From Prevotella bivia DSM 20514 (GTDB lineage Bacteria; Bacteroidota; Bacteroidia; Bacteroidales; Bacteroidaceae): a DNA stretch of 64,000 nucleotides. Made by a program: the position numbers and the translations under genes. Below, in pieces: positions 28,442-39,046 of this stretch. A model generated the notes under the pieces. The model was not told where the DNA came from. It saw only the letters and a list, made by a program, of their open reading frames with translations, and made no database searches. The stretch is from assembly GCF_000262545.1 (NCBI RefSeq), contig NZ_JH660660.1, positions 1,078,975 through 1,142,974 on the forward strand. The letters run 5' to 3'. The first letter of the stretch is position 1. Every line of letters starts with the position of its first letter.

Positions 28442-28684
28442 GTGATTTTATCTTGAATTAGTCGAGCTTACACTATTTTTCTTACTTTAACGTTAGCTCC
28501 CCAAGTTCACATCAATGTTTAATAGAGAGAACATTATATTTAGCAATCAAAAAAACTATATAATTCTCATAGATATTCAAAATAGAGTGCTGTATAATTT
28601 AAATGAAAGTTATATTTTGTTAATTATGCGTTTAGTAAAAATATTACTCATTCATGCCATACCTCTATTAGAAATAAAGTTTGT

Positions 28685-28692
28685 ACCTTTGC
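28685..28692 (+). promoter_or_regulatory. Promoter -7 element for the str operon (rpsL)
   Basis: TACCTTTG at 28685-28692, followed by CA as in other promoters here. No good TTTG is seen 19-20 bases upstream. The implied leader is about 100 nt, long for this genome, and could hold regulatory RNA. Bases 28442-28684 are otherwise AT-rich with no credible gene. Confidence 0.6.
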
Positions 28693-28800
28693 ACCCTGAA
28701 ATGGTGTGGTGTACCTTTTAGTGAAGAAAAGAGGTGTGCTAATCGCTATAACAAGCTGATAATAAATAAAATAAAATATATAAATTAAAAAAGTAAAATC

Positions 28801-29184
28801 ATGCCTACTATTTCACAGTTAGTAAGAAAAGGCAGAAAGGACATTGTAGATAAGAGCAAGTCGCCAGCTTTGGATAACTGTCCACAGCGTCGTGGTGTCT
28901 GTGTTCGTGTTTACACTACAACTCCTAAGAAGCCTAATTCAGCAATGCGTAAGGTTGCTCGTGTACGTTTGACAAACCAGAAGGAAGTTAACTCATATAT
29001 CCCTGGAGAAGGTCATAACTTGCAGGAACACTCTATCGTTCTTGTTCGTGGTGGTCGTGTTAAGGACCTCCCTGGTGTACGTTATCACATTGTTCGCGGT
29101 ACCCTAGACACAGCAGGTGTAGCTAATCGTACACAACGCCGTTCTAAGTATGGTGCTAAGCGTCCTAAAGCAGCTAAGAAGTAA
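28801..29184 (+). CDS. rpsL: 30S ribosomal protein uS12
   Basis: This 127-residue S12 starts [13 protein letters not shown] and contains the conserved loop [18 protein letters not shown] and [19 protein letters not shown], with the lysine positions where streptomycin-resistance changes occur unchanged. It sits at the decoding centre. It is first gene of the long ribosomal superoperon. Confidence 0.98.
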   Translation: MPTISQLVRKGRKDIVDKSKSPALDNCPQRRGVCVRVYTTTPKKPNSAMRKVARVRLTNQKEVNSYIPGEGHNLQEHSIVLVRGGRVKDLPGVRYHIVRGTLDTAGVANRTQRRSKYGAKRPKAAKK

Positions 29185-29208
29185 TCCGAAAGGTTTATAA
29201 TAAGCTAA

Positions 29209-29252
29209 AAGCCAAGAGCTAACGATCGGAGATGATCGATAGTTCAAGGCTT
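29209..29252 (+). ncRNA. Structured rpsL-rpsG intercistronic element
   Basis: AAGCC (29209-29213) pairs with GGCTT (29248-29252) around a second stem, AGCTAACGATC (29217-29227) against GATCGATAGTT (29234-29244), with one A-A mismatch and loop GGAGAT. The 204-nt gap is unusually long for this operon. In E. coli, S7 binds this same gap to repress str translation, so this could be an S7 site. That is inference. Confidence 0.45.
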
Positions 29253-29388
29253 AAAAAAGAAATAAAATATAATTAAAATAGTTTTGCTGGAGAATTGTTA
29301 ATAACAAGGTTGAGTAAATGTTCAAGAGTGAACTTTGAAGAACGAGAAAAGACGACAGCCTCCGCAGAATATTAAATTTTAAAATAAA

Positions 29389-29865
29389 ATGAGAAAAGCA
29401 AAACCAAAGAAGCGTGTGATCCTTCCAGATCCAAAGTTTAACGATCAGAAGGTGTCTAAGTTTGTGAATCACTTGATGTATGATGGTAAGAAAAATACTT
29501 CATACGAAATTTTCTACGATGCTCTTGACATTGTTGGGGGTAAGGTTAAGGATGAAGAGAAGTCTGCTCTAGAGGTATGGAAACAGGCTCTTGATAATAT
29601 TACTCCACAGGTAGAGGTAAAGAGTCGCCGTATCGGTGGCGCTACTTTTCAGGTACCTACGGAAATTCGTCCTGATCGTAAGGAGAGTGTTTCTATGAAA
29701 AATATGATACTTTTCGCACGTAAGCGTGGTGGTAAGAGTATGGCTGAAAAGCTTGCAGCTGAAATCGTTGATGCATTTAATAATCAAGGTGGTGCTTATA
29801 AGCGTAAGGAAGATATGCACCGTATGGCTGAGGCAAACCGTGCATTCGCTCACTTCAGATTTTAA
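29389..29865 (+). CDS. rpsG: 30S ribosomal protein uS7
   Basis: This 158-residue S7 has the signature [20 protein letters not shown] near the N-terminus, [17 protein letters not shown] in the middle and C-terminal [15 protein letters not shown]. It nucleates assembly of the 30S head. It lies between rpsL and fusA. Confidence 0.97.
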   Translation: MRKAKPKKRVILPDPKFNDQKVSKFVNHLMYDGKKNTSYEIFYDALDIVGGKVKDEEKSALEVWKQALDNITPQVEVKSRRIGGATFQVPTEIRPDRKESVSMKNMILFARKRGGKSMAEKLAAEIVDAFNNQGGAYKRKEDMHRMAEANRAFAHFRF

Positions 29866-29902
29866 TCAAGTACTGATATTATAAATAGGTAAAAAATAAA
29901 AA

Positions 29903-32020
29903 ATGGCAAATCGCGATTTACATTTGACTCGTAACATCGGTATCATGGCTCACATTGATGCTGGTAAGACGACAACTTCTGAACGTATCCTTTTCTACAC
30001 TGGTAAAACTCACAAGATTGGTGAGGTGCACGATGGTGCTGCTACTATGGACTGGATGGCTCAGGAGCAGGAGCGTGGTATTACTATTACTTCTGCTGCT
30101 ACAACCTGTAATTGGAATTATCTAGGCAATTCTTATAAAATCAACTTGATTGATACTCCGGGACACGTTGACTTTACTGCTGAAGTAGAGCGTTCTCTTC
30201 GTGTTCTTGATGGTGCTGTTGCTACATACTCGGCTGCTGATGGTGTTCAGCCACAGTCTGAAACAGTATGGCGTCAAGCTGATAAGTATAACGTACCACG
30301 TATTGGTTACGTTAATAAGATGGACCGTTCTGGTGCTGACTTCTATGAGACAGTGTCTCAGATGAAAGATATCTTAGGTGCAAACCCTATTGCTATTCAG
30401 ATTCCTATTGGTGCTGAAGAAAACTTTAAGGGTGTTGTTGACCTTATTAAAATGAAAGCTATCCTATGGCATGATGAGACTATGGGTGCTGAATATGATG
30501 TAGAGGATATTCCTGCTGATCTAGCTGATGAAGCTGCTGAATGGCGCGAGAAATTGTTGGAAGGTGCTGCTAGTTTCGATGACGAAGTGATGGAAATGTA
30601 TTTAGAAGGTCAGGATATTCCAGAGGATAAGCTTATTGCTGCAATACGTAAGGGTTGTATCGCAATGGAATGCTGCCCAATGCTTCTAGGTTCTTCTTAT
30701 AAGAATAAGGGCGTACAACCATTGCTTGATTACGTTTGTGCATTCTTACCTTCTCCTGTTGATACTGTGGTTATCACTGGTACTAACCCTGATACAGAAG
30801 AGGAAGAAGAGCGTAAGGCTAGTGAAAGCGAACCAACAGCTGCTCTTGCATTTAAAATTGCTACAGATCCATTCATGGGTCGTCTAGTATTCTTCCGCGT
30901 TTACTCTGGTAAGGTTGTAGCTGGTTCTTATGTTTACAACCCACGCTCTGGTAAGAAGGAGCGTATTAGTCGCTTGTTCCAAATGAACTCTAATAAGGAA
31001 ATTCCTATGGAGTCTATTGATGCAGGTGATATTGGTGCTGGTGTAGGTTTCAAGGATATTCGTACAGGTGATACTTTGTGTGATGAGAATGCACCTATCG
31101 TTCTTGAGTCAATGACTTTCCCTGATACTGTAATCTCTATCGCCGTAGAACCTAAGAGTCAAGCTGACGTTGCTAAGCTAGACAATGGTCTTGCTAAGCT
31201 TGCAGAAGAGGATCCAACATTTACTGTTCGTACAGATGAGCAGAGTGGTCAGACTATTATCTCTGGTATGGGTGAGCTTCACTTGGATATCATTATTGAC
31301 CGTTTGAAGCGTGAATTTAAGGTAGAGTGTAATCAAGGTAAGCCACAGGTTAATTATAAGGAAGCTATCACTAAGGCTGCTCAAAGCCGTGAAACTTATA
31401 AGAAGCAGTCGGGTGGTCGTGGTAAGTTTGCTTGTATTGATGTAACTCTTGAACCAAAGGATGAAGATTACACAGAGGGCGATTTGCAGTTTGTTAACGT
31501 TGTTAAGGGTGGTAATGTTCCTAAAGAATTTATCCCTGCAGTAGAAAAAGGCTTCAAGGATTGCTTATCAAATGGTGTTCTTGGTGGTTTCCCATTGACA
31601 GGCTTCAAGGTTACTTTGACAGATGGATCTTTTCACCCAGTAGACTCTGATCAGTTGTCATTTGAATTGGTAGCTCACCAAGCATTCAAGGTGTTGGCAC
31701 CTAAGGCAGGACCAGTTTTGATGGAACCTATTATGAAGGTGGAGGTAGTTACTCCAGAAGAGAATATGGGTGATGTTATTGGCGACTTGAACAAGCGTCG
31801 TGGTCTCGTACAGGGTATGGAAGAGGCTCGTAGTGGTGCTCGTATCGTTAAAGCTATGGTTCCATTGTCAGAAATGTTCGGTTATGTAACAGCTTTGCGT
31901 ACTATCACTTCTGGTCGTGCTACTTCTTCAATGGAGTATGATCACCACTCTCCAGTTTCAGCTAGTCTTGCTAAGGAAATCTTGGATGAGTTAAAGGGTA
32001 ACGCAGATCTTGTAAAATAA
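29903..32020 (+). CDS. fusA: Translation elongation factor G
   Basis: This 705-residue translocation GTPase shows G1 [15 protein letters not shown], switch [21 protein letters not shown] and domain IV/V sequence ([14 protein letters not shown]). It moves tRNAs and mRNA through the ribosome. Its placement within rpsL-rpsG-fusA, codon bias and ordinary length mark it as the housekeeping copy. No second tuf follows. Confidence 0.97.
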   Translation: MANRDLHLTRNIGIMAHIDAGKTTTSERILFYTGKTHKIGEVHDGAATMDWMAQEQERGITITSAATTCNWNYLGNSYKINLIDTPGHVDFTAEVERSLRVLDGAVATYSAADGVQPQSETVWRQADKYNVPRIGYVNKMDRSGADFYETVSQMKDILGANPIAIQIPIGAEENFKGVVDLIKMKAILWHDETMGAEYDVEDIPADLADEAAEWREKLLEGAASFDDEVMEMYLEGQDIPEDKLIAAIRKGCIAMECCPMLLGSSYKNKGVQPLLDYVCAFLPSPVDTVVITGTNPDTEEEEERKASESEPTAALAFKIATDPFMGRLVFFRVYSGKVVAGSYVYNPRSGKKERISRLFQMNSNKEIPMESIDAGDIGAGVGFKDIRTGDTLCDENAPIVLESMTFPDTVISIAVEPKSQADVAKLDNGLAKLAEEDPTFTVRTDEQSGQTIISGMGELHLDIIIDRLKREFKVECNQGKPQVNYKEAITKAAQSRETYKKQSGGRGKFACIDVTLEPKDEDYTEGDLQFVNVVKGGNVPKEFIPAVEKGFKDCLSNGVLGGFPLTGFKVTLTDGSFHPVDSDQLSFELVAHQAFKVLAPKAGPVLMEPIMKVEVVTPEENMGDVIGDLNKRRGLVQGMEEARSGARIVKAMVPLSEMFGYVTALRTITSGRATSSMEYDHHSPVSASLAKEILDELKGNADLVK

Positions 32021-32025
32021 ATAAT

Positions 32026-32071
32026 AAGGCTGTCCTCCTATAGCGTATGACTCTTATAGGAGGGCTTCCTT
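32026..32071 (+). promoter_or_regulatory. Hairpin between fusA and rpsJ
   Basis: CCTCCTATA (32034-32042) pairs with TATAGGAGG (32055-32063), and the flanking AAGG/CCTT continues the stem. There is no T-run after it, so it is more likely an RNA-processing or translational control structure for the S10 genes than a terminator. Confidence 0.5.
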
Positions 32072-32106
32072 ATGTTCATATACAAACAAATTAAATTTTA
32101 AAAAAC

Positions 32107-32412
32107 ATGAGTCAGAAGATTCGTATTAAACTAAAGTCTTACGATCATCAGTTGGTAGATAAATCAGCTGAGAAGATTGTTAAAGCAGTTAAGGCAACAG
32201 GTGCTCTTGTAAGTGGTCCTATTCCATTGCCTACCCACAAGCGTATTTACACTGTAAACCGCTCAACTTTCGTTAATAAGAAGTCGCGCGAGCAATTCCA
32301 ACTTTCAAGTTTTAAACGTTTGATCGACATTTATAGCTCTACCGCTAAGACTGTTGACGCTTTGATGAAGCTTGATTTGCCTTCAGGTGTAGAAGTTGAG
32401 ATCAAGGTGTAG
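32107..32412 (+). CDS. rpsJ: 30S ribosomal protein uS10
   Basis: This 101-residue S10 contains [20 protein letters not shown] and [20 protein letters not shown]. It is a 30S head protein that also partners NusB in antitermination. It opens the S10 gene order. Confidence 0.97.
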   Translation: MSQKIRIKLKSYDHQLVDKSAEKIVKAVKATGALVSGPIPLPTHKRIYTVNRSTFVNKKSREQFQLSSFKRLIDIYSSTAKTVDALMKLDLPSGVEVEIKV

Positions 32413-32473
32413 TTTAGTGTTATACTAATAACGAATTAAAAGATTATTTTATCATTTTAAATATTAAATTGAA

Positions 32474-33088
32474 ATGCCAGGATTATTAGGAAAGAAAATC
32501 GGAATGACATCCGTTTTCAGTGCCGACGGTAAGAATGTACCGTGCACTGTTATCGAAGCTGGTCCTTGTGTTGTAACCCAGGTTAAAACTGTAGAAAAAG
32601 ATGGTTACAAGGCTGTTCAGTTAGGTTTCGGCGAGGCTAAAGAGAAGAGAACTTCTAAGCCACAGCAGGGACACTTTAAGAAAGCCGGCACAACACCAAA
32701 GAAGCACTTGGCCGAGTTCAAGTTTGACGAGGAGTATAACCTCGGCGACACCATTACTGTAGAACTATTCAACGACACAAAGTTTGTTGATGTTGTAGGT
32801 ACTTCAAAGGGTAAGGGTTTTCAAGGCGTTGTTAAGCGTCATGGTTTCGGCGGTGTAGGACAATCTACTCACGGTCAGGATGACCGAGCACGTAAGCCGG
32901 GATCTATTGGTGCTTGTTCTTACCCAGCTAAGGTGTTTAAGGGTATGCGCATGGGTGGCCAAATGGGTGGTGACCGTGTAACAACTCAAAATCTACAAGT
33001 GTTAAAGGTTATTCCAGAACACAATATTCTCCTTGTTAAGGGTAGTGTAGCTGGATGCAATGGTTCAACCGTAATAATAGAAAAGTAA
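32474..33088 (+). CDS. rplC: 50S ribosomal protein uL3
   Basis: This 204-residue L3 starts [15 protein letters not shown] and includes the extension [20 protein letters not shown] that reaches toward the peptidyl transferase centre. Its stop codon shares its last base with the rplD start (TAATG). Confidence 0.97.
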   Translation: MPGLLGKKIGMTSVFSADGKNVPCTVIEAGPCVVTQVKTVEKDGYKAVQLGFGEAKEKRTSKPQQGHFKKAGTTPKKHLAEFKFDEEYNLGDTITVELFNDTKFVDVVGTSKGKGFQGVVKRHGFGGVGQSTHGQDDRARKPGSIGACSYPAKVFKGMRMGGQMGGDRVTTQNLQVLKVIPEHNILLVKGSVAGCNGSTVIIEK

Positions 33089-33717
33089 TGGATATTAACG
33101 TATTAGATATCAAAGGTCAGGAGACCGGCCGTAAGGTAACTCTTAACGAGAATATCTTCGGTATTGAACCAAACGATCATGTCCTCTACCTAGCTGTTAA
33201 GCAATATCTAGCTGACCAACGTCAGGGTACTGCTAAGTCAAAGGAAAGAAGCGAACATGCAGGTTCTACTCGTAAACTTGGACGCCAAAAGGGCGGCGGC
33301 GGTGCTCGTCGTGGTGATATTAACTCACCTGTTCTTGTTGGTGGTGGTCGCGTTTTTGGACCTAAACCACGTGATTATAGTTTTAAATTGAACAAGAAAG
33401 TAAAAGTTCTTGCTCGTAAGTCTGCTTTGTCATACAAGGCTCAAGAGAATGCAGTTGTAGTTGTAGAAGACTTCAACTTAGAGGCACCAAAGACAAAAGA
33501 TTTCGTAAACATTACTAAAAATCTTAAAGTTGATGGAAAGAAAGTTCTTCTTGTTTTGCCAGAAGTAGAAAAAAGTGTATATTTGTCAGCTCGCAATCTA
33601 AAGAAGGCTGAGGTAATGACTGCTGCACAAGTTAATTCGTATAAAGTTTTGAATGCTGATGTGCTTGTTGTTACAGAGAATTCTTTGAAAGTGATCGATG
33701 AAATCTTAACCAAGTAA
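33088..33717 (+). CDS. rplD: 50S ribosomal protein uL4
   Basis: This 209-residue L4 has the tunnel loop region [20 protein letters not shown], which lines the exit tunnel and is a site of macrolide-resistance changes. A longer in-frame start at 33055 falls inside rplC. ATG 33088, overlapping the rplC stop, gives the family start [14 protein letters not shown]. Confidence 0.95.
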   Translation: MDINVLDIKGQETGRKVTLNENIFGIEPNDHVLYLAVKQYLADQRQGTAKSKERSEHAGSTRKLGRQKGGGGARRGDINSPVLVGGGRVFGPKPRDYSFKLNKKVKVLARKSALSYKAQENAVVVVEDFNLEAPKTKDFVNITKNLKVDGKKVLLVLPEVEKSVYLSARNLKKAEVMTAAQVNSYKVLNADVLVVTENSLKVIDEILTK

Positions 33718-33739
33718 TAAGTAGGAGACAGTAGCAATT

Positions 33740-34183
33740 ATGGGATTTATTATTAAACCAGTGGTCACTGAAAAGATGACCAAAATTACAGACAAGTCTT
33801 CTGAAAGTAAGAAGTTTAGTACTCGCAGCGAAAAAATTGCAAAGGCTAATAACGCAGAGAAGGAAGTTCGTAGCTATATTGTAAAGTCAAAGGCTCATCC
33901 AGAAGGCGTGAAGAAAGAGAAGACAGTGTATACTTACACTAAGGAAGCTCAGCCTAAGTACGGCTTTATTTGTAAGCCTGAGGCTAACAAGCTTGAGATT
34001 AAGAAGGAAATTGAAAGTCTGTACAACGTTACAGTTGTTGACGTAAATACGGTGCGTTATGCTGGTAAGCGTCAAGCTCGCTATACAAAGGCAGGTCTTG
34101 TGAAAGGTCAGAAAAACGCATTCAAGAAGGCTATCGTCACTTTGAAGGCTGGCGATACAATTGATTTTTACAGCAATATTTAA
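33740..34183 (+). CDS. rplW: 50S ribosomal protein uL23 with an internal insertion
   Basis: At 147 residues this is about 50 longer than a normal bacterial L23 (about 95-100). The conserved N-terminus (FIIKPVVTEKMTKITDK) and the rest (PKYGFICKPEANKLEIKKEI onward) are intact. Residues about 20-70, rich in Lys, Glu and Ser (SEKIAKANNAEKEV and more), are extra. In E. coli L23, the glutamate that docks trigger factor lies in the matching early segment; here E11 is 9 residues before the insertion. So the added piece would sit at the tunnel exit, close to where trigger factor, SRP and SecY bind. The reading frame is clean and codon use matches the neighbours. Confidence 0.93.
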   Translation: MGFIIKPVVTEKMTKITDKSSESKKFSTRSEKIAKANNAEKEVRSYIVKSKAHPEGVKKEKTVYTYTKEAQPKYGFICKPEANKLEIKKEIESLYNVTVVDVNTVRYAGKRQARYTKAGLVKGQKNAFKKAIVTLKAGDTIDFYSNI

Positions 34184-34190
34184 ATAAAAA

Positions 34191-35018
34191 ATGGCAGTAC
34201 GTAAATTAAAACCGGTAACTCCGGGTCAAAGACACAAGATTATTGGCACGTTCGAGGATATTACTGCATCCGTGCCAGAGAAGTCTCTCGTTTACGGTAA
34301 ACGTTCTACTGGTGGTCGAAACAACACTGGTAAAATGACTGTTCGCTATATTGGCGGTGGTCACAAGCAGAAGTATCGTTTTATCGACTTCAAGCGAGAG
34401 AAAGATGGTGTTCCAGCTGTAGTGAAGACAATTGAGTATGATCCAAACAGATCAGCTCGTATTGCGCTGTTATACTATGCTGATGGTGAAAAACGTTACA
34501 TTATTGCTCCTAACGGCTTGCAGGTTGGTGCTACTCTAATGTCAGGGGCAGAAGCTGCTCCTGAGGTTGGTAACTCTCTTCCTCTTGCAAATATTCCTGT
34601 TGGTACTGTAATTCACAATATTGAATTACGTCCAGGTCAGGGTGCTTTGCTAGTTCGTTCGGCTGGTAACTTTGCTCAGCTTACTTCTCGTGAAGGCAGT
34701 TATTGTGTAATCAAGCTCCCTTCTGGCGAAACTCGTCAGATTTTATCAGCTTGTAAAGCAACTGTTGGTAGTGTTGGTAACTCTGATCACGCGTTAGAGC
34801 AGTCTGGTAAGGCTGGTCGCTCACGTTGGTTAGGTCGTCGTCCTCACAACCGTGGTGTTGTTATGAACCCTGTTGATCACCCAATGGGTGGTGGTGAAGG
34901 TCGCCAGTCTGGTGGTCATCCACGTTCTCGTAAGGGCTTGTACGCTAAGGGTCTCAAGACTCGTGCGCCTAAGAAGCTTTCAAACAAGTATATAATTGAG
35001 AGAGCTAACAAGAAGTAA
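34191..35018 (+). CDS. rplB: 50S ribosomal protein uL2
   Basis: This 275-residue L2 contains [20 protein letters not shown] and the C-terminal [13 protein letters not shown] with the histidine long tied to peptidyl transferase assembly. It begins 7 bases after rplW. Confidence 0.98.
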   Translation: MAVRKLKPVTPGQRHKIIGTFEDITASVPEKSLVYGKRSTGGRNNTGKMTVRYIGGGHKQKYRFIDFKREKDGVPAVVKTIEYDPNRSARIALLYYADGEKRYIIAPNGLQVGATLMSGAEAAPEVGNSLPLANIPVGTVIHNIELRPGQGALLVRSAGNFAQLTSREGSYCVIKLPSGETRQILSACKATVGSVGNSDHALEQSGKAGRSRWLGRRPHNRGVVMNPVDHPMGGGEGRQSGGHPRSRKGLYAKGLKTRAPKKLSNKYIIERANKK

Positions 35019-35040
35019 ACAAAGTAATTAAGAGTAAATT

Positions 35041-35307
35041 ATGAGTCGTTCATTAAAAAAAGGTCCATACATTAACGTGTCGCTTGAGAAAAAAATTCTC
35101 GCTATGAATGAAAGTGGCAAGCAAAATGTAGTTAAGACTTGGGCTAGAGCATCAATGATTTCCCCAGATTTCGTGGGACACACTGTTGCAGTACACAACG
35201 GAAACAAATTTATCCCTGTTTACATTACTGAGAATATGGTAGGTCATAAACTAGGTGAGTTTAGCCCTACACGCCGTTTTGGTGGTCACTCTGGTAATAA
35301 GCGTTAA
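35041..35307 (+). CDS. rpsS: 30S ribosomal protein uS19
   Basis: This 88-residue protein starts [19 protein letters not shown] and contains [19 protein letters not shown]. It is a 30S head protein that contacts S13 and the A-site tRNA. Confidence 0.97.
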   Translation: MSRSLKKGPYINVSLEKKILAMNESGKQNVVKTWARASMISPDFVGHTVAVHNGNKFIPVYITENMVGHKLGEFSPTRRFGGHSGNKR

Positions 35308-35349
35308 GCAGGTCATATTATCCATTTAGAAAATAGAATAATATAAATA

Positions 35350-35760
35350 ATGGGAGCAAGAAAACATATAAAGGCTGAAGCTCGTAAAGAAGCATTAAAA
35401 AGCCAGTATTTTGCAAAGCTCAAGGACTGTCCTTCTTCTCCACGTAAGATGCGCTATGTTGTAGACATGGTACGCGGAATGGAAGTAAATCGTGCCCTTG
35501 GCGTGCTAAGATTCTCAAAGAAGGCTGCTGCACAAAATGTAGAAAAGTTGCTACGTTCAGCAATAGCTAACTGGGAGAATAAAAATGACCGCAAAGCTGA
35601 AGACGGTGAACTTTATATCTCTAAGATCTTCGTTGATGAAGGTGTTACAATGAAGCGCATGCGTCCTGCACCACAGGGCCGTGGCTATAGAATTCGTAAA
35701 CGTTCTAACCACGTCACACTTTTCGTTGATTCGAAGGCTGACGCTAATAATGATAAATAA
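35350..35760 (+). CDS. rplV: 50S ribosomal protein uL22
   Basis: This 136-residue L22 has the conserved helix [20 protein letters not shown] and the tunnel hairpin loop ending [20 protein letters not shown]. It lines the exit tunnel opposite L4. Confidence 0.96.
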   Translation: MGARKHIKAEARKEALKSQYFAKLKDCPSSPRKMRYVVDMVRGMEVNRALGVLRFSKKAAAQNVEKLLRSAIANWENKNDRKAEDGELYISKIFVDEGVTMKRMRPAPQGRGYRIRKRSNHVTLFVDSKADANNDK

Positions 35761-35768
35761 ATAGTAGA

Positions 35769-36506
35769 ATGGGACAGAAAGTTAATCCAATTAGCAATCG
35801 TCTAGGTATTATCCGCGGTTGGGAATCAAATTGGTTCGGTGGCAAAAATTTTGGAGAAAGTCTTGTTGAAGATCGCAAGATCCGTGCTTATCTGAATAAG
35901 CGCCTAGAGAAAGCAAGCATTTCTCGTATTGTCATTGAACGTACCTTGAAGCTCGTTACCATTACTATTTGTACTGCACGTCCAGGTATTGTTATTGGTA
36001 AAGGTGGTCAAGATGTTGATAAGCTAAAGGAAGAATTGAAGAACCTTTTCAAAAAGGAAATTCAAATTAATATTTTTGAGGTTAAGAAACCTGATCTCGA
36101 TGCAAACATTGTTGGTAACAACATCGCTCGCCAGGTAGAAGGTAAGGTTGCTTACCGTCGTGCTATCAAGATGGCTGTTGCAAATGTAATGCGTGCTGGA
36201 GCTGAAGGTGTTAAAGTTCAAATTACTGGTCGTCTGAACGGTGCTGAAATGGCACGTAAGGAGATGTTTAAGGAAGGACGTACTCCTTTACATACACTCC
36301 GTGCAGACATCGATTACTGTGCAACAGAAGCACTTACAAAAGTAGGTCTTTTGGGTATTAAGGTTTGGATTTGCCGTGGTGAAGTTTACAACAAGGTAGA
36401 TCTAACACCTAACTTTACTCAGGAAAAGACAAATGCTCGTTCACATAATGGTAACGGCAATGGTCGTTCTGGTAGAGGTAATCGCAGAAGAAACAATAAC
36501 CGTTAA
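35769..36506 (+). CDS. rpsC: 30S ribosomal protein uS3
   Basis: This 245-residue S3 has the KH domain ([17 protein letters not shown]) and C-terminal domain ([18 protein letters not shown]). The tail is a low-complexity Gly/Asn/Arg stretch ([16 protein letters not shown]), disordered and basic. S3 takes part in mRNA entry and helicase activity. Confidence 0.97.
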   Translation: MGQKVNPISNRLGIIRGWESNWFGGKNFGESLVEDRKIRAYLNKRLEKASISRIVIERTLKLVTITICTARPGIVIGKGGQDVDKLKEELKNLFKKEIQINIFEVKKPDLDANIVGNNIARQVEGKVAYRRAIKMAVANVMRAGAEGVKVQITGRLNGAEMARKEMFKEGRTPLHTLRADIDYCATEALTKVGLLGIKVWICRGEVYNKVDLTPNFTQEKTNARSHNGNGNGRSGRGNRRRNNNR

Positions 36507-36520
36507 AAGTAAAAGCTATC

Positions 36521-36949
36521 ATGTTACAGCCAAAAAGAGTAAAATATAGAAGACCTCAAGATGGACGTGGAAATAAAGGAAACGCCCACAGAGGTACACA
36601 ATTGGCTTTTGGATCGTTTGGTATCAAGACACTTGAAGCTAAATGGATCGATAGCCGTCAGATTGAGGCAGCTCGTGTAGCCGTAAACCGTTACATGAAC
36701 CGTCAAGGACAAGTCTGGATACGTATTTTCCCTGATAAACCAATTACTCGTAAGCCTGCTGATGTGCGTATGGGTAAAGGTAAGGGTGATCCTGCAGGAT
36801 GGGTTGCACCAGTTACTCCAGGTCGTGTCCTCTTTGAAGTAGAAGGTGTAAGTTTCGATATCGCTAAAGAGGCTCTTCGCCTTGCAGCTCAGAAACTACC
36901 TGTAAAGACAAAGTTTATTGTTAGACGTGATTTCGATAAAAACGCTTAA
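36521..36949 (+). CDS. rplP: 50S ribosomal protein uL16
   Basis: This 142-residue L16 contains [40 protein letters not shown] and [14 protein letters not shown]. It is near the A-site finger and peptidyl transferase centre, and is assembled late. Confidence 0.96.
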   Translation: MLQPKRVKYRRPQDGRGNKGNAHRGTQLAFGSFGIKTLEAKWIDSRQIEAARVAVNRYMNRQGQVWIRIFPDKPITRKPADVRMGKGKGDPAGWVAPVTPGRVLFEVEGVSFDIAKEALRLAAQKLPVKTKFIVRRDFDKNA

Positions 36950-36954
36950 GTAAG

Positions 36955-37149
36955 ATGAAGATTAAAGAAGTAAAAGAGCTTGAAACCAAGGATTTGGTTG
37001 AGAAGTTAGAAAATGCTGAGATAGCTTTGGATAAAATGAAGCTTAATCATCAGGTTACTCCACTTGAGAATCCATCTCAAATTAAGGTTGCTCGTCGTGA
37101 TATCGCACGTATGAAGACAGAACTCCGTCAAAGAGAACTTAATAAATAA
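36955..37149 (+). CDS. rpmC: 50S ribosomal protein uL29
   Basis: This 64-residue all-helical L29 starts [20 protein letters not shown] and contains [17 protein letters not shown]. It sits beside L23 at the tunnel exit, so it would neighbour the L23 insertion. Confidence 0.95.
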   Translation: MKIKEVKELETKDLVEKLENAEIALDKMKLNHQVTPLENPSQIKVARRDIARMKTELRQRELNK

Positions 37150-37160
37150 CAATGGTCCAG

Positions 37161-37418
37161 ATGGAAACAAGAAATTTAAGAAAAGTAAGACAGGGTGTCG
37201 TTATCAGCAACAAAATGGATAAAACCATCGTTATTGCTGCTAAGTTCAAAGAGAAGCACCCTATATATGGTAAGTTTGTCCAGAAAACAAAAAAGTACCA
37301 TGCTCATGACGAGAAGAATGAGGCAAATATCGGTGATACCGTAATGATCATGGAAACTCGTCCTCTTTCTAAGACAAAGAGATGGAGATTAGTTCAAATT
37401 GTTGAAAAAGCTAAGTAA
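37161..37418 (+). CDS. rpsQ: 30S ribosomal protein uS17
   Basis: This 85-residue S17 (OB fold) reads [20 protein letters not shown] and [20 protein letters not shown] 37152 would add three residues (MVQ). Relatives start at the second methionine (37161), so that is preferred. Confidence 0.94.
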   Translation: METRNLRKVRQGVVISNKMDKTIVIAAKFKEKHPIYGKFVQKTKKYHAHDEKNEANIGDTVMIMETRPLSKTKRWRLVQIVEKAK

Positions 37419-37420
37419 TT

Positions 37421-37786
37421 ATGATACAAGTAGAATCAAAACTTACAGTATGTGATAATAGCGGCGCTCGTGAAGCAAAGTGCATTCGTGTACTAGGTGG
37501 TACTCGCCGTCGTTATGCAAGTGTTGGTGACGTTATCGTAGTTGCTGTACAGAACGTCATCCCATCAAGTGAATTGAAAAAGGGTGCAGTATCAAAAGCT
37601 TTGATAGTACGCACTAAGAAGGAAATTCGTCGTGCTGATGGTTCATACATTCGTTTCGATGATAACGCATGTGTGTTGCTAAATAACGCAGGCGAAATTC
37701 GTGGCAGCCGTATCTTCGGTCCTGTTGCTCGTGAATTGCGTGCAGTTAATATGAAAGTTGTTTCATTAGCACCTGAGGTTCTTTAA
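37421..37786 (+). CDS. rplN: 50S ribosomal protein uL14
   Basis: This 121-residue L14 begins [20 protein letters not shown] and contains [20 protein letters not shown] and [13 protein letters not shown]. It bridges the subunits and binds the silencing factor RsfS in other bacteria. Confidence 0.97.
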   Translation: MIQVESKLTVCDNSGAREAKCIRVLGGTRRRYASVGDVIVVAVQNVIPSSELKKGAVSKALIVRTKKEIRRADGSYIRFDDNACVLLNNAGEIRGSRIFGPVARELRAVNMKVVSLAPEVL

Positions 37787-37805
37787 TTTATAAATTGACA
37801 ATAAA

Positions 37806-38123
37806 ATGGCAAAATTTCATATAAAGAAAGGCGATCAGGTAATTGTCCTAACAGGTAAGGATAATGGCAAAATTGGTAAGGTACTCAAAGTGATTGCTGA
37901 CAAAGAACGCGCTATTGTTGAGGGTGTTAATATTGTCTCTAAGAGCTCAAAGCCTTCTGCTGCTAATCCACAAGGTGGCATCGTTAAGCAGGAAGCTCCA
38001 ATTCATATCTCAAATTTAAGTCTTATCGATCCAAAGAGCGGAAAGGCTACACGTATCAAAATTGAGCGTGAAGGCAAAACCGTTAAGCGTATCGCTAAAA
38101 AATCTGGGGAGGAAATTAAATAA
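37806..38123 (+). CDS. rplX: 50S ribosomal protein uL24
   Basis: This 105-residue L24 has the KOW motif ([20 protein letters not shown]) and [13 protein letters not shown]. It initiates 50S assembly. Its TAA shares its last base with the rplE ATG, implying translational coupling. Confidence 0.96.
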   Translation: MAKFHIKKGDQVIVLTGKDNGKIGKVLKVIADKERAIVEGVNIVSKSSKPSAANPQGGIVKQEAPIHISNLSLIDPKSGKATRIKIEREGKTVKRIAKKSGEEIK

Positions 38124-38677
38124 TGAATACAGCTCAATTAAAGAAACAGTATAAGGAACAGATAGTTCCTGCTTTACAGAAGCAATTTAATTATTCTTCT
38201 GCTATGCAAGTTCCTGTATTGAAGAAGATCGTTATTAACCAAGGTCTTGGTGATGCTACACAAGATAAGAAGATTATCGAAGTAGCTATTAATGAGATCT
38301 CTACAATCACAGGTCAGAAGGCTGTTGCAACTTACTCTAAGAAGGATATTGCAAACTTCAAGCTTCGTAAGAAGATGCCTATCGGTGTTATGGTTACACT
38401 ACGTCGTGAACGTATGTATGAATTCTTAGAGAAGCTAGTACGTGTGTCTTTGCCACGTATTCGTGACTTCAAGGGTATCGAAAGTAAATTCGATGGTCGT
38501 GGAAACTATACACTCGGTGTCACTGAGCAGATTATTTTCCCAGAAATTAATATCGATCAGGTTGATCGTATCCAAGGTTTGAACATCACTTTTGTAACAT
38601 CAGCTAGGACTGACGAAGAAGGTTTTGCTCTGCTAAAAGGTTTCGGTCTTCCATTCAAGAATGCTAAAAACGATTAA
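38123..38677 (+). CDS. rplE: 50S ribosomal protein uL5
   Basis: This 184-residue L5 shows [40 protein letters not shown] and the late [14 protein letters not shown] segment (here [14 protein letters not shown]). It is part of the central protuberance and binds 5S rRNA. Confidence 0.97.
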   Translation: MNTAQLKKQYKEQIVPALQKQFNYSSAMQVPVLKKIVINQGLGDATQDKKIIEVAINEISTITGQKAVATYSKKDIANFKLRKKMPIGVMVTLRRERMYEFLEKLVRVSLPRIRDFKGIESKFDGRGNYTLGVTEQIIFPEINIDQVDRIQGLNITFVTSARTDEEGFALLKGFGLPFKNAKND

Positions 38678-38682
38678 TTGAT

Positions 38683-38985
38683 ATGGCAAAAGAATCAATG
38701 AAGGCTCGTGAAGTAAAGCGTGCTAAGCTAGTTGCTCGTTATGCTGAAAAGCGTGAAGCTCTAAAGAAAGTAATCGCTACTTCTAATGATCCTGAAGAGG
38801 CTTACGAGGCTGCACGTAAGTTGCAGTCTATTCCAAAGAATGCTAATCCAATTCGTCTACACAATCGTTGTAAGATTACTGGTCGTCCAAAGGGTTACAT
38901 TCGTCAGTTTGGTCTTTCTCGTATCCAGTTCCGTGAGATGGCTTCACAAGGTCTTATCCCAGGAGTAAAGAAAGCAAGCTGGTAA
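38683..38985 (+). CDS. rpsN: 30S ribosomal protein uS14, zinc-free long form
   Basis: This 100-residue S14 has the C-terminal signature [20 protein letters not shown]. It lacks the paired CxxC motifs of the short zinc form, so it does not need zinc. Confidence 0.95.
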   Translation: MAKESMKAREVKRAKLVARYAEKREALKKVIATSNDPEEAYEAARKLQSIPKNANPIRLHNRCKITGRPKGYIRQFGLSRIQFREMASQGLIPGVKKASW

Positions 38986-39000
38986 TTTAGATATGCAGAT

Positions 39001-39046
39001 AATGATTGGCTAAAGGTGATGTTTGGCATTACTTTTGCTAATCATT
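39001..39046 (+). promoter_or_regulatory. Long hairpin between rpsN and rpsH
   Basis: AATGATTGGCTAAAGGTGATG (39001-39021 as one arm) pairs with 39027-39046 with one mismatch and one bulge, loop TTTGG. A second GC-rich hairpin, TCGGG/CCCGA, lies at 39070-39084. The rpsN-rpsH gap of 120 bases is far longer than its neighbours. No T-run follows. In E. coli, S8 represses the spc operon at a nearby site (rplX-rplE), so feedback by S8 is possible. Confidence 0.5.

Noticed and set aside
28515..28721. 68-residue plus-strand ORF before rpsL
   Set aside because: It contains the rpsL -7 element (28685-28692), is AT-rich with low-complexity Ile/Leu/Asn content and matches no family. It is promoter and leader DNA.
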